From Qipengyuania soli (lineage in GTDB: Bacteria; Pseudomonadota; Alphaproteobacteria; Sphingomonadales; Sphingomonadaceae), in NCBI RefSeq assembly GCF_015529805.1, contig NZ_CP064654.1, positions 2,294,001 to 2,358,000 on the forward strand: a DNA stretch of 64,000 nucleotides. The letters are read 5' to 3'. Positions 46,200 through 54,682 of the stretch are shown in pieces (the stretch's first letter is position 1; every line of letters begins with the position of its first letter). The notes below the pieces were generated by a model. The model searched no databases. It was not told the origin of the DNA and saw only the letters and a list, made by a program, of their open reading frames with translations. Both the position numbers and the translations under genes were made by a program.

Positions 46200-47560
46200 C
46201 AATCCTCTCCTGTCCATTTGCGCCGTGCGACAGCGAGCGCAGGGTATTTGGGCATGTCGACCCCCAGCTTGTCGAGCGTCGTGCGGCGCAAGCGGGCAAG
46301 CAATCCGGGTTCCGCAAGCGTGCGTTCGCCCTCGAGCAATGCTCGAGCCAGTTGCTCATCGGTAGCGATGACCTGCGCTGCGTAGTCACGGGCAATGATG
46401 CCCAGCGCATTGCGCGCAACGGCATGCTGGAAGCGGTCGTGACCTTCCATGCGATCCTTCACCGTTGCCAGCCACTCGGAGATTGCGGTCGCGAGCTCTC
46501 CAGCCGTGGCCTCACCGGTCGGCGGAGGAGGTGGCGACGACGCGGGCAAAGGCTTCGTCCGTTCTTCTTCGGGTGCCTCGCCCTCCAGCAGCAAGAGGAG
46601 GTCGAGTTCCTGTTCGCTGGTCCGGCGCGAGATGATCGCTCGCTCGACGGTCCGGTCCGCACCTTCACGCCATGTCCTGCCCATGCGCCAGCAGCCGAGC
46701 GCCCACCAACAGGTGCGATAGACGAGCCACCAGTGAAACCTTGCGCGGTCGACTCTGCGACCGCCAGCAGACTCATAAGCTGCAAACCAATCGTCGAGGC
46801 TGGCGAGTCCGGCGGCCGGGCGGTCTATTCGCGCAAATCGCCAAACGGTCAGGCAAGCATAGGCGAGATCTTCATGCGGGTCGCCGAGGTGCGCCAATTC
46901 CCAGTCAAGGACACCGGTCAATTGGGTGCCGGCGACGAGTACGTTGCCGAGCCGGTAGTCGCCATGGATGAGCGCGGGCTCGGTAGGCCCGGGCAGATTG
47001 TCGATCAGCCAGCGCAATGCCAGCGCGACGATCGGTCGATTGCCACCGGCCTCTTCGTACTGAGTGCGAAGGCCGGCCACTCCCTCCGCCGGGTCGAGGG
47101 TAGGCAAGCCAGTCGGCAGAGAGCCGGGATCGATGTTGTGAATGCCCGCAAGCTCACGCGCGAGCTGGCCACCCAGCGCACGCCCCTCCGCATCTCCGGA
47201 ATTATCGCCGAGGATCGTCCGCGGATCGGGGGTTCCAGGAAGCGCACGCATGACAAACCCCGTTCCGAGGCCATCGGCTTCCTCCAGCTCGACCACGATC
47301 TCCGGGGCAAGGACGCCGACGGCATGAACTGCCCTGATTGCGGCCGCCTCAATATCGTGACCGATAGCGCGGCCTTCCATCATGGCTGCAGATGGTGCCC
47401 GCCTCAGGACGAAATCTTCCCCGCCCGCTGAGAAGCGCCAGCTTTCCATCGTTGCCCCACCCGTCAATCGGGTGAAGCCTGATGGCCGTTCAATTCCGAC
47501 GCGCGCAAGCGCTCTCTCCAGCCCGCTCTCGATGGCGGCACCGCGTTCCTCGACTCCCAT
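46199..47560 (-). CDS. APH-type phosphotransferase (acyl-CoA-linked kinase)
   Basis: The 453-residue protein contains an APH kinase domain (about 25-290) with GGATMESWRF, the catalytic loop LIHGDYRLGNVL and the metal-binding LDWELAHLGDPHEDLAY. The C-terminal 130 residues are less conserved. In Pseudomonas putida LvaA and in mammalian ACAD10/11, such a kinase phosphorylates 4-hydroxyacyl-CoA before a dehydrogenase removes phosphate. The immediate coupling to an acyl-CoA dehydrogenase supports a like role. Substrate is not known. Confidence 0.88.
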   Translation of the reverse strand: MGVEERGAAIESGLERALARVGIERPSGFTRLTGGATMESWRFSAGGEDFVLRRAPSAAMMEGRAIGHDIEAAAIRAVHAVGVLAPEIVVELEEADGLGTGFVMRALPGTPDPRTILGDNSGDAEGRALGGQLARELAGIHNIDPGSLPTGLPTLDPAEGVAGLRTQYEEAGGNRPIVALALRWLIDNLPGPTEPALIHGDYRLGNVLVAGTQLTGVLDWELAHLGDPHEDLAYACLTVWRFARIDRPAAGLASLDDWFAAYESAGGRRVDRARFHWWLVYRTCWWALGCWRMGRTWREGADRTVERAIISRRTSEQELDLLLLLEGEAPEEERTKPLPASSPPPPPTGEATAGELATAISEWLATVKDRMEGHDRFQHAVARNALGIIARDYAAQVIATDEQLARALLEGERTLAEPGLLARLRRTTLDKLGVDMPKYPALAVARRKWTGED

Positions 47561-47690
47561 GCAGCCGATGCTTGCAGGGAAACAGTCCGCCGCTCAACCC
47601 CGGAACTGAGGGTCATGGGTTCTGACGGGTCGCTTGGCCGCAGTGAGGGCACGCTGTGCACGGTGCGCACCTGCATTTCGGTCGTGGGAC

Positions 47691-47739
47691 TTGCCTGATA
47701 TTGCCTGATGGAATCAGGTCCGGTCGCTGTAGCGACACT
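47691..47739. other. Repeats and hairpins upstream of the beta-lactamase-like gene
   Basis: TTGCCTGAT occurs twice with a 10-bp period (47691-47699, 47701-47709). CCTGAT-GGA-ATCAGG (47704-47718) and GTCGCT-GT-AGCGAC (47726-47739) could form hairpins. The 258-bp region has no clear gene. Confidence 0.3.
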
Positions 47740-47818
47740 TCTCATCGCTTAGGCACTTGCGCCAGATTCCGTAGGGGCCTTAAGCTTCAGGTAACCATAG
47801 GGGCGGTAAATAGGTTAC

Positions 47819-48832
47819 ATGCGGACAGGGTTTTTCAGCACCATCATAGCGTCTTTCGCGATGTTGATCGCGGCTCCTGCAAGCGCTGACTCCGGCGGCA
47901 AGGCTCTTGAAGCCAATTTCGACAATGTCCTGGGGACTGAGGCCAGAACGCCGAAGTCGTTTGACGCGGTCTATGACAGCGCGCTGGAGCAGAGGATTGC
48001 CGAACTGGCCGAAGGGTCACGCGGCCGCATCGGCGTGGCAGCAATCGATCTTTCAACGGGTCAGTATGTCGGTGTGCTGGGTGACCAGCGCTTCCCCATG
48101 GCCAGCACGAGCAAGGTCGCTATTGCCGCAACTTTCCTCGAAGGCGTTGAAAAAGGCCGGTGGTCGCTGACCAGTGAGTTTCCCTTGTTGCTGCCACGCA
48201 GCTCGGCACCGTTTTCGAGCAAGGTCGCACCGGTCTACGAAGGCCAATACATGAAGGCGATCGATCTCATCGAGATCATGATTACCCGTTCCAGCAATCC
48301 CGCGACCGATGCCCTTCTCCGCGTCGTCGGTGGCCCCGAGAAAGTCAACGACTGGGTCCGGAGGCAGGGTATCAAGAATTTCAGCATCGATCGCGATATC
48401 GCTACCCTGGTGCGCGACGACGGCGAGTTTAATCCTGCGAACCATATCGACCTGCGAGACAGCGCCACGCCCAAGGCGATGGTCACCCTCCTGACGGGCC
48501 TCTATCAGGGCAAGTATCTGAGCGAGGATAGTCGCCGCGTGCTACTTGGCGCGATGAGCCGCACGCGCACAGGCAAGCGCCGCATTCCCGCTCTCATGCC
48601 GGCCAGCGTGAAAGTCAGCCACAAGACAGGCTCACTCAACAACACTTCGAGCGACATCGGCATCATCGAGACTTCAGACGGTCGCGCCATTGCTGTGGCA
48701 ATCTACGTCACTGGCCAGGGCACGAGGCTGGATCGCGAAGGAAAGATCGCCCAGATCGCCCGCGCATTGCACGATGGTTATGCAGCGGAAAACCAGCGTA
48801 ACTGGGCCAGCGCGAAGTACGGCGGTCGCTGA
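47819..48832 (+). CDS. Class A beta-lactamase-like serine hydrolase
   Basis: The 337-residue exported protein (signal to ASADS) has the serine beta-lactamase motifs S96-T-S-K99, S158-S-N160 (SDN position) and K269-T-G271. In the omega loop the usual E-x-x-L-N is D201-G-E-F-N205: the Glu166 position is Asp, with Asn170 conserved. The enzyme may hydrolyse beta-lactams slowly, bind penicillin without turnover, or act as another serine hydrolase. A terminator follows. Confidence 0.88.
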   Translation: MRTGFFSTIIASFAMLIAAPASADSGGKALEANFDNVLGTEARTPKSFDAVYDSALEQRIAELAEGSRGRIGVAAIDLSTGQYVGVLGDQRFPMASTSKVAIAATFLEGVEKGRWSLTSEFPLLLPRSSAPFSSKVAPVYEGQYMKAIDLIEIMITRSSNPATDALLRVVGGPEKVNDWVRRQGIKNFSIDRDIATLVRDDGEFNPANHIDLRDSATPKAMVTLLTGLYQGKYLSEDSRRVLLGAMSRTRTGKRRIPALMPASVKVSHKTGSLNNTSSDIGIIETSDGRAIAVAIYVTGQGTRLDREGKIAQIARALHDGYAAENQRNWASAKYGGR

Positions 48833-48864
48833 GGAAAAACTTAAAAAGTTTGATGGACATAGAA

Positions 48865-48897
48865 AAAGGGCGGTGCCGGATGGCACCGCCCTTTCCT
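48865..48897. terminator. Bidirectional terminator
   Basis: A 13-bp perfect stem (AAAGGGCGGTGCC with GGCACCGCCCTTT, loop GGAT) lies between convergent genes. Runs of A/T on both sides allow it to serve both strands. Confidence 0.88.
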
Positions 48898-48937
48898 GTT
48901 TCGTGACGGAAACCCGTCCGCGAAAACCCAGGTCCGA

Positions 48938-49189
48938 TTAGTCGGCCTTGGCTTCTGCGGTGGTTTCGTCCTGCACGTCGGCTTCTACGGCTGCAGCAGC
49001 GTCGTCGGCAGCTTCAGCAGTGGTGTCAGCAGCGTCGGTAACGGCGTCACCAGCGGCTTCCATGTTTGCTTCGGTGTCGGCAGCAGCGTTCTCGACGGTT
49101 GCGTCAGCAGCGTCTTCGGTAGCTTCCGAGCAAGCGGCGAGGGTAAGAGCAGCGGCCGAAGCGGCAGCGAAAAGAGCGATCTTACGCAT
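48938..49189 (-). CDS. Small Ala/Asp/Glu-rich lipoprotein
   Basis: The 83-residue protein starts MRKIALFAAASAAALTLAAC, with Cys20 in a lipobox, and continues as a low-complexity acidic Ala/Asp/Glu/Thr chain without aromatic residues. Its start is like that of the 4412 gene product (K-I-A-L-x-A-A and L-A-A-C). It ends at the bidirectional terminator. Function unknown. Confidence 0.75.
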   Translation of the reverse strand: MRKIALFAAASAAALTLAACSEATEDAADATVENAAADTEANMEAAGDAVTDAADTTAEAADDAAAAVEADVQDETTAEAKAD

Positions 49190-49437
49190 AGGATGAATTC
49201 CTTAGTCAGCGAGTTAAGGTGCGTTCCACGACCCAAGAGACGCTTCCCGCGCGAGCCCCGGATTCGGACCTCACGGTGCCTAAATAGTGGCGGGATTGTG
49301 GCAGAGCAAGCTTTTTTGCCCTATTTCGGCCATCATCCCACGCCTGCCCCCGAGCCAAAAACTTGCTTGTAAAGGGTTTCAGGTCAAACTCCAAAACGGC
49401 TCCCCAAGCGCTTGAGGCGCTGCTAAGCCCGCTCGCC

Positions 49438-52272
49438 ATGGCCGAAAAACCGCATCTCTACCTCGTTGACGGGTCCGCATATATCTTTCGCGCCTATCAC
49501 AGGTTGCCCCCGCTAACCGACCCCGAAGGCACGCCTGTCGGCGCCGTCTATGGCTACACCACCATGTTGTGGAAACTGGCCGACGATCTCGACAAGGCCG
49601 ATGGCCCGACGCACCTCGCGGTCATCCTCGACAAGGGTTCGTACAGCTTCCGCAACGACATCTACCCGGAATACAAGGCCAACCGTCCGGAGCCGCCTGA
49701 GGACCTGCGCCCGCAGTTCCCGCTGATCCGTGATGCGACCCGCGCCTTCAGCCTGCCCTGCATCGAGGAAGAGGGCCTTGAAGCAGACGACCTTATCGCC
49801 TCCTATGCCCGCGCTGCACAGGATCGGGGCTGGAACGTCACAATCGTCTCCTCCGACAAGGACCTGATGCAGCTGGTTGGCGAGAAAGATGGCGCTCGCA
49901 TCGACATGCTCGACACGATGAAGAGCGCGCGCATCTATCGCGACGAAGTGAAGGAGAAGTTCGGGGTGTATCCCGAGCTGGTCGGCGATGTGCTCGCGTT
50001 GATGGGCGACAGTGTCGACAACATCCCGGGTATTTTCGGGGTTGGGCCGAAAACTGCCTCCAAGCTCATCGACGAACACGGTTCACTGACCGCCGCGCTC
50101 GATGCTGCGCCGGACATGAAGAAGTCGAAGCTGCAGGAACGTCTGATCGAAGGTCGCGAGATGGCCGAACTCAGCCGCGTTCTCGTCACGTTGAAGGAGG
50201 ATTGCGACCTTCCCGAGCCGCTCGACGATTTCAAGCTCGACGGCGTCCCTCCCGAACCGCTTGCCGCCTTCCTCGCCAAGCACGGGTTCACCAGTCTGTT
50301 GAAGCGTCTCGACGCGGGTCGTGGAAGTCCCTCCCGTCCGACCGACCTGAATCCCGCCAAGCAGGACACTGCCAGCGCGCCCGCCACCAATGGTGGAAAC
50401 CGGCAAGACTTGCCCGACCTCCCGCATATCGATCGCACCAAGTACGAATGCGTTCAGACACTGGAGCGACTGGAACACTGGGTCGCTCGCGCCAGCGCTG
50501 CGCGTGTCGTGGCCGTCGATACCGAGACCGATAGTCTCGACGCAATCCGCGCCAACCTCGTCGGCGTCAGTCTGGCGGTCGGCCCTGACGAAGCCTGCTA
50601 CATCCCGCTCGCCCACGGCGGCAGCGACATGTTCTCCGACAAGCCGACACAGGTCGACAAGGCCGCCGCCCTCGCCGCTCTGAAACCGCTTCTCGAGAGC
50701 GATGCCGTCCTCAAGATCTTCCACAACGGGAAATACGATCTCAACGTTCTCGCAAGGAACGGAATAACCGTTGCCCCGATCGACGACACCATGGTCATCA
50801 GCTTCGACCTCGACGCAGGCCGCAGCCTCGACGGGATCGGTGGCGGCCACGGCATGGACGAACTCGCCGAGCGCCATTTCGGCCACTTGTGTATCGCGTT
50901 CAAGGACGTGTGTGGCTCGGGAAAGAAGGCGATCCCATTCGGCGAGGTTCCGCTGGACAAGGCCACCGAATACGCTGCCGAGGATGCGGACGTCACCTGG
51001 CGCCTCTACCAGCTGCTCAAACCCCGACTGGCTGAAGAGGGCGGAACGCGCATTTACGAGCGGGTCGATCGACCACTGGTCCCGGTTGTGGCGCAAATGG
51101 AGCGTCACGGCATCAAGGTCGACCGCGCACACCTCTCACGACTATCCGAGGAATTCGCGAAGGAAACCGCTCGTCTCGAAGGTGAAATCCACCAATTGGC
51201 AGGCGAGCCGTTCACGGTCGGCAGCCCCAAGCAACTGGGCGACATCCTGTTCGACAAGCTCGGTTACAAGGGCGGGCGCAAGGGCAAGAGTGGCCAGTAT
51301 TCGACCGACCAAGCCATACTCGAGCGGCTTTCGGGCGAGGGAGCAGTGATCGCCGACAAGGTCCTTGAATGGCGCCAGCTCGCCAAGCTGAAGTCGACCT
51401 ATACCGATGCCCTGCAGGAGGCGATCAATCCCGAGACCGGTCGCGTCCATACCAGCTACAGCCTCGTCGGTGCGCAGACGGGTCGCCTGTCCTCAACCGA
51501 TCCGAACCTGCAGAACATCCCCATCCGTACCGAGATCGGCCGTCAGATCCGCGATGCTTTCGTAGCAGAGGAGGGCAATGTCCTGCTCGCCGCCGACTAT
51601 TCGCAGATCGAGCTGCGCCTTGCTGCGCATATGGCCGATGTTCCCAGCCTCAAGGAAGCCTTCGCGGCGGGCGAAGACATTCATGCGCGCACCGCACAGG
51701 AAATGTTCGGCACAGTCGATCGCGACACGCGCGGCCGCGCAAAAACTATCAACTTTGCAATCCTTTACGGTATATCGCGCTGGGGGCTCGCCGGGCGACT
51801 CGGCGTAACGCCGGAGGAAGCACAGGCGATGATCGACACCTATTTCCAGCGCTTCCCGGGCATCCAGCGTTACATTATGGAAACGCTCGAGAGCGTGCGA
51901 GAACGCGGCTACTCCGAGACCCTGTTCGGTCGCAAGACGTGGTTCCCGCGGATTAATTCGAAGAATCCAAACGAACGCGCCGGGAGCGAACGTGCCGCGA
52001 TCAACGCGCCGATCCAGGGCACAAGCGCGGATATCATCAAAAGGGCCATGGCGCGCATGATGCCCGCGCTCGACGGTGCCGGCCTCGGTCATGTACGTAT
52101 GCTGCTGCAGGTGCATGACGAACTGGTCTTCGAATTGCCCGAGGGCGACGTCGCGGCCGCGAGCCCGGTGATCGAACGGGTCATGGCAGAGGCTGCACGT
52201 CCAGCCGTGGAACTCAGTGTCCCGCTGGGGGTCGAAATCGGTACCGGTCCGAGCTGGGGAGCAGCACACTGA
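49438..52272 (+). CDS. polA: DNA polymerase I
   Basis: The 944-residue enzyme has all three activities. The 5'-nuclease domain includes LVDGSAYIFRAYH. The 3'-5' exonuclease domain has an intact VVAVDTETDSLD, HNGKYDLN and AAEDADVTW. The polymerase domain has motif A ADYSQIELRLAAH, motif B RAKTINFAILYGIS and motif C LLQVHDELVFE. It fills gaps and removes RNA primers. ATG 49438 begins the PolA N-terminus; the upstream in-frame region is not conserved-like. The sensor kinase gene follows after 8 bp. Confidence 0.98.
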   Translation: MAEKPHLYLVDGSAYIFRAYHRLPPLTDPEGTPVGAVYGYTTMLWKLADDLDKADGPTHLAVILDKGSYSFRNDIYPEYKANRPEPPEDLRPQFPLIRDATRAFSLPCIEEEGLEADDLIASYARAAQDRGWNVTIVSSDKDLMQLVGEKDGARIDMLDTMKSARIYRDEVKEKFGVYPELVGDVLALMGDSVDNIPGIFGVGPKTASKLIDEHGSLTAALDAAPDMKKSKLQERLIEGREMAELSRVLVTLKEDCDLPEPLDDFKLDGVPPEPLAAFLAKHGFTSLLKRLDAGRGSPSRPTDLNPAKQDTASAPATNGGNRQDLPDLPHIDRTKYECVQTLERLEHWVARASAARVVAVDTETDSLDAIRANLVGVSLAVGPDEACYIPLAHGGSDMFSDKPTQVDKAAALAALKPLLESDAVLKIFHNGKYDLNVLARNGITVAPIDDTMVISFDLDAGRSLDGIGGGHGMDELAERHFGHLCIAFKDVCGSGKKAIPFGEVPLDKATEYAAEDADVTWRLYQLLKPRLAEEGGTRIYERVDRPLVPVVAQMERHGIKVDRAHLSRLSEEFAKETARLEGEIHQLAGEPFTVGSPKQLGDILFDKLGYKGGRKGKSGQYSTDQAILERLSGEGAVIADKVLEWRQLAKLKSTYTDALQEAINPETGRVHTSYSLVGAQTGRLSSTDPNLQNIPIRTEIGRQIRDAFVAEEGNVLLAADYSQIELRLAAHMADVPSLKEAFAAGEDIHARTAQEMFGTVDRDTRGRAKTINFAILYGISRWGLAGRLGVTPEEAQAMIDTYFQRFPGIQRYIMETLESVRERGYSETLFGRKTWFPRINSKNPNERAGSERAAINAPIQGTSADIIKRAMARMMPALDGAGLGHVRMLLQVHDELVFELPEGDVAAASPVIERVMAEAARPAVELSVPLGVEIGTGPSWGAAH

Positions 52273-52280
52273 AACGGACC

Positions 52281-53549
52281 ATGACCTTTGCCTTGCGGGA
52301 CCGCGGGTTCCGCTGGGTCAATCTGGCCCTGCTGGCCACGATTGGCGCGGCGATGCTTGCGCTCATCTTCCTGGTCTACAAGACCGTCGAGGCGGAGCGC
52401 GCGCAACGCGCGCAGGTCGAAAAGACTTCGGAGATCCTCGACCAGCTGCGCCGGATCGGCCGGGCCACTCTCAATGGCGAAACCGGACAACGCGGCTACC
52501 TCATCACGCTCGACCGGAGATACCTCGTTCCGTACGAGGCCGGCCAGGAACAGATCGACCCAGCGCTCGATCGCCTGCGCGCACTTCTTCAGGACGTCGC
52601 GACCCCACGCCAGACCGAGTTGGTGGACGAGATCGAGGCGCTTGCCCGGGCCAAGTTCCGGGAAATGGACGATAGTGTCTCCATGGTCGAGGAAGGACGC
52701 CTGCTTGATGCCCGTCGCGCTGTGCTGACCGACGAGGGTGTCGAGACCATGGAGCGACTTGCCCGCGCGATCCGTGAGATGGAAGAAATCGAGAACGGTA
52801 TCCTTACCGATGCGATTGCCAACACTTCACGTTCGGAAGGACGGGTTCTTCCCTTGCTCGGCGCACTCCTGTTCCTCCTCATCCTGGCCATGATCGGCGG
52901 CGGTCGACTTGTAAGCCGCGCGGCACGGGCAGAGGCCGAAGCCGCGCAGGCAGCGGCACTGGGCGAGGCCCGCGATCGTGCAGACTTGCTTGCGCGCGAG
53001 CTCAATCACCGCGTGAAGAACCTCTTCGCCGTGGTCCTTGCCATCGTTCAGATGAGCGCCCGCGACAAGCCGGAAGCCAAGGAGGTGACGGAGAGCATAG
53101 CCCAGCGCATCCGCGCACTCCTGACAGCACACGAGGTCAGCCAGGGCGAGCTCGAGCGTCCGGTGGCATCGCTCCAGCAATTGATCGAGACTTCGCTCGC
53201 CCCCTATCGCTCGTCCAGCCAGACTGCGCAGATCGACGGTCCTGAAGTGATGCTACCCGCAAAAAGGGTCACGCCGCTTGGACTCGTGCTTCACGAACTG
53301 ACCACCAATGCGGTGAAATATGGTGCATGGGCCAACGGCGGGCAGATCCTGGTCGACTGGGAAGAGCTCGACAATCGAGTGCGACTGAATTGGCGCGAGA
53401 CCGGTGTGCCGGCGCAAGAGACGCCCGATCGCAAGGGCTTCGGCAGCCTGCTGATGACCAGCGCCGCGCGCCAGTTCGGAGGCAGCATCGAACGCGAATT
53501 CGGACGCGATGGTATCGTGGTCCGCATCGACCTGCCATTGGGCGATTGA
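52281..53549 (+). CDS. CHASE3 sensor histidine kinase, HWE/HisKA_2 type
   Basis: The 422-residue protein has an N-terminal membrane helix (about 13-35), a CHASE3 extracytoplasmic helical domain (to about 185), a second helix (190-210), the phosphoacceptor LARELNHRVKNLFAVVLAI, and an ATPase with HELTTNAVKYGA and KGFGSLLMTS. Such kinases work in alphaproteobacterial stress networks, often with LovR/PhyR-type regulators. No cognate regulator is next to it. It is probably co-transcribed with polA. Confidence 0.92.
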   Translation: MTFALRDRGFRWVNLALLATIGAAMLALIFLVYKTVEAERAQRAQVEKTSEILDQLRRIGRATLNGETGQRGYLITLDRRYLVPYEAGQEQIDPALDRLRALLQDVATPRQTELVDEIEALARAKFREMDDSVSMVEEGRLLDARRAVLTDEGVETMERLARAIREMEEIENGILTDAIANTSRSEGRVLPLLGALLFLLILAMIGGGRLVSRAARAEAEAAQAAALGEARDRADLLARELNHRVKNLFAVVLAIVQMSARDKPEAKEVTESIAQRIRALLTAHEVSQGELERPVASLQQLIETSLAPYRSSSQTAQIDGPEVMLPAKRVTPLGLVLHELTTNAVKYGAWANGGQILVDWEELDNRVRLNWRETGVPAQETPDRKGFGSLLMTSAARQFGGSIEREFGRDGIVVRIDLPLGD

Positions 53550-53586
53550 TCTCCGCCCTTGAAAGGCGTGGCCCGCGCCCATAGGC

Positions 53587-54681
53587 ATGCCCGCAATGCT
53601 AGAGCGTTTTGACCCAAGGAACTGGCCCGTCTCGACCGAGGCGCTGATAGAAACACTGATTGCGTTGGGCATCGCGGTAGTCGCGGCCTGGCTCCTCCAC
53701 TGGGTGCTCTTCGCCATCTTGCGGCGCGTGGTCGCCCGGTCCGAAAGCCAGATCGACGATGTCGTGCTCAATGCGGTACGTCGCCCGCTCCGGCTGGCAA
53801 TGGTCGCTCTTGCCATTTCCATAGCAGCCGAGAACGAGGCGCTTGTCGGTCGTGGCTGGGACATGCTTGCCGGGTTTCTTGTTCCTGCAGTCCTGGGCTG
53901 GGTTGCCTTTGCCACGGTCAAGGGTCTCGCCAAGGGATATGCCGTGCAAATGGCAGGGGTCGACGACCTGGTGGCCCACCGCGGGCGGATGACCCGGATC
54001 GCCATCCTTTCGCGCACAGTCAGGGTGGCCATCGTCATCATCACCGTATCGCTGGTCATGCTCAATATCCCGGGCGTCCGGGATGTGGGTACGACCATGC
54101 TTGCTTCGGCAGGGCTCGCTGCCCTGGCAGTCGGCGCCGCGGCGCAGCCGGCGCTGAAGTCGTTGATCGCAGGCCTCCAGATGGCGATTACGCAACCACT
54201 GCGCATCGGCGACCTGGTAAAGGTGGACGGACAAGCCGGCCGGGTCGAGGAAATCCGCATGAGCTTCGTCACCGTGCGGACCTGGGACGAGCGCGTCCTC
54301 GTCGTGCCGACCAGCCGCTTCCTCGACCAGAGTTTCGAAAACTGGTCGCGGGTGAGCGAGAAGCTGACCGGGCCGGTCTTCCTCCACCTCGACCCGGATA
54401 CCGAGGTCGAGCCGATCCGCGAGGAATTCGAGCGCTTCGTGAAGGCCCATCCGCTTTGGGACGGGCGCAACCTCGCGCTGCTCATGACCGAAGCCTATCC
54501 CGAAAGCATCGAGCTTCGTCTTTCGATGAGCGCAGATACGATCGGCGATCTGTGGACGCTGCGCTGCGCAGTGCGCGAGCACATGCTCGCATGGTTGCGC
54601 AAGAACCAGCCGGGGGCGCTGATCCGCCACCGGCTCGAGGTCGACGCGGCCAACCAGCGCGCGCGGGAAGCTAACGCCTGA
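53587..54681 (+). CDS. MscS-family mechanosensitive channel
   Basis: The 364-residue protein has four N-terminal hydrophobic segments, the pore-lining helix LASAGLAALAVGAAAQPALKSLIAG, and the soluble beta domain (PLRIGDLVKVDGQAGRVEEIRMSFVTVRTWDERVLVVPTSRFLDQS). It releases solutes under osmotic downshock. It ends convergent with the AAA ATPase gene, one base apart. Confidence 0.92.
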   Translation: MPAMLERFDPRNWPVSTEALIETLIALGIAVVAAWLLHWVLFAILRRVVARSESQIDDVVLNAVRRPLRLAMVALAISIAAENEALVGRGWDMLAGFLVPAVLGWVAFATVKGLAKGYAVQMAGVDDLVAHRGRMTRIAILSRTVRVAIVIITVSLVMLNIPGVRDVGTTMLASAGLAALAVGAAAQPALKSLIAGLQMAITQPLRIGDLVKVDGQAGRVEEIRMSFVTVRTWDERVLVVPTSRFLDQSFENWSRVSEKLTGPVFLHLDPDTEVEPIREEFERFVKAHPLWDGRNLALLMTEAYPESIELRLSMSADTIGDLWTLRCAVREHMLAWLRKNQPGALIRHRLEVDAANQRAREANA

Positions 54682-54682
54682 G

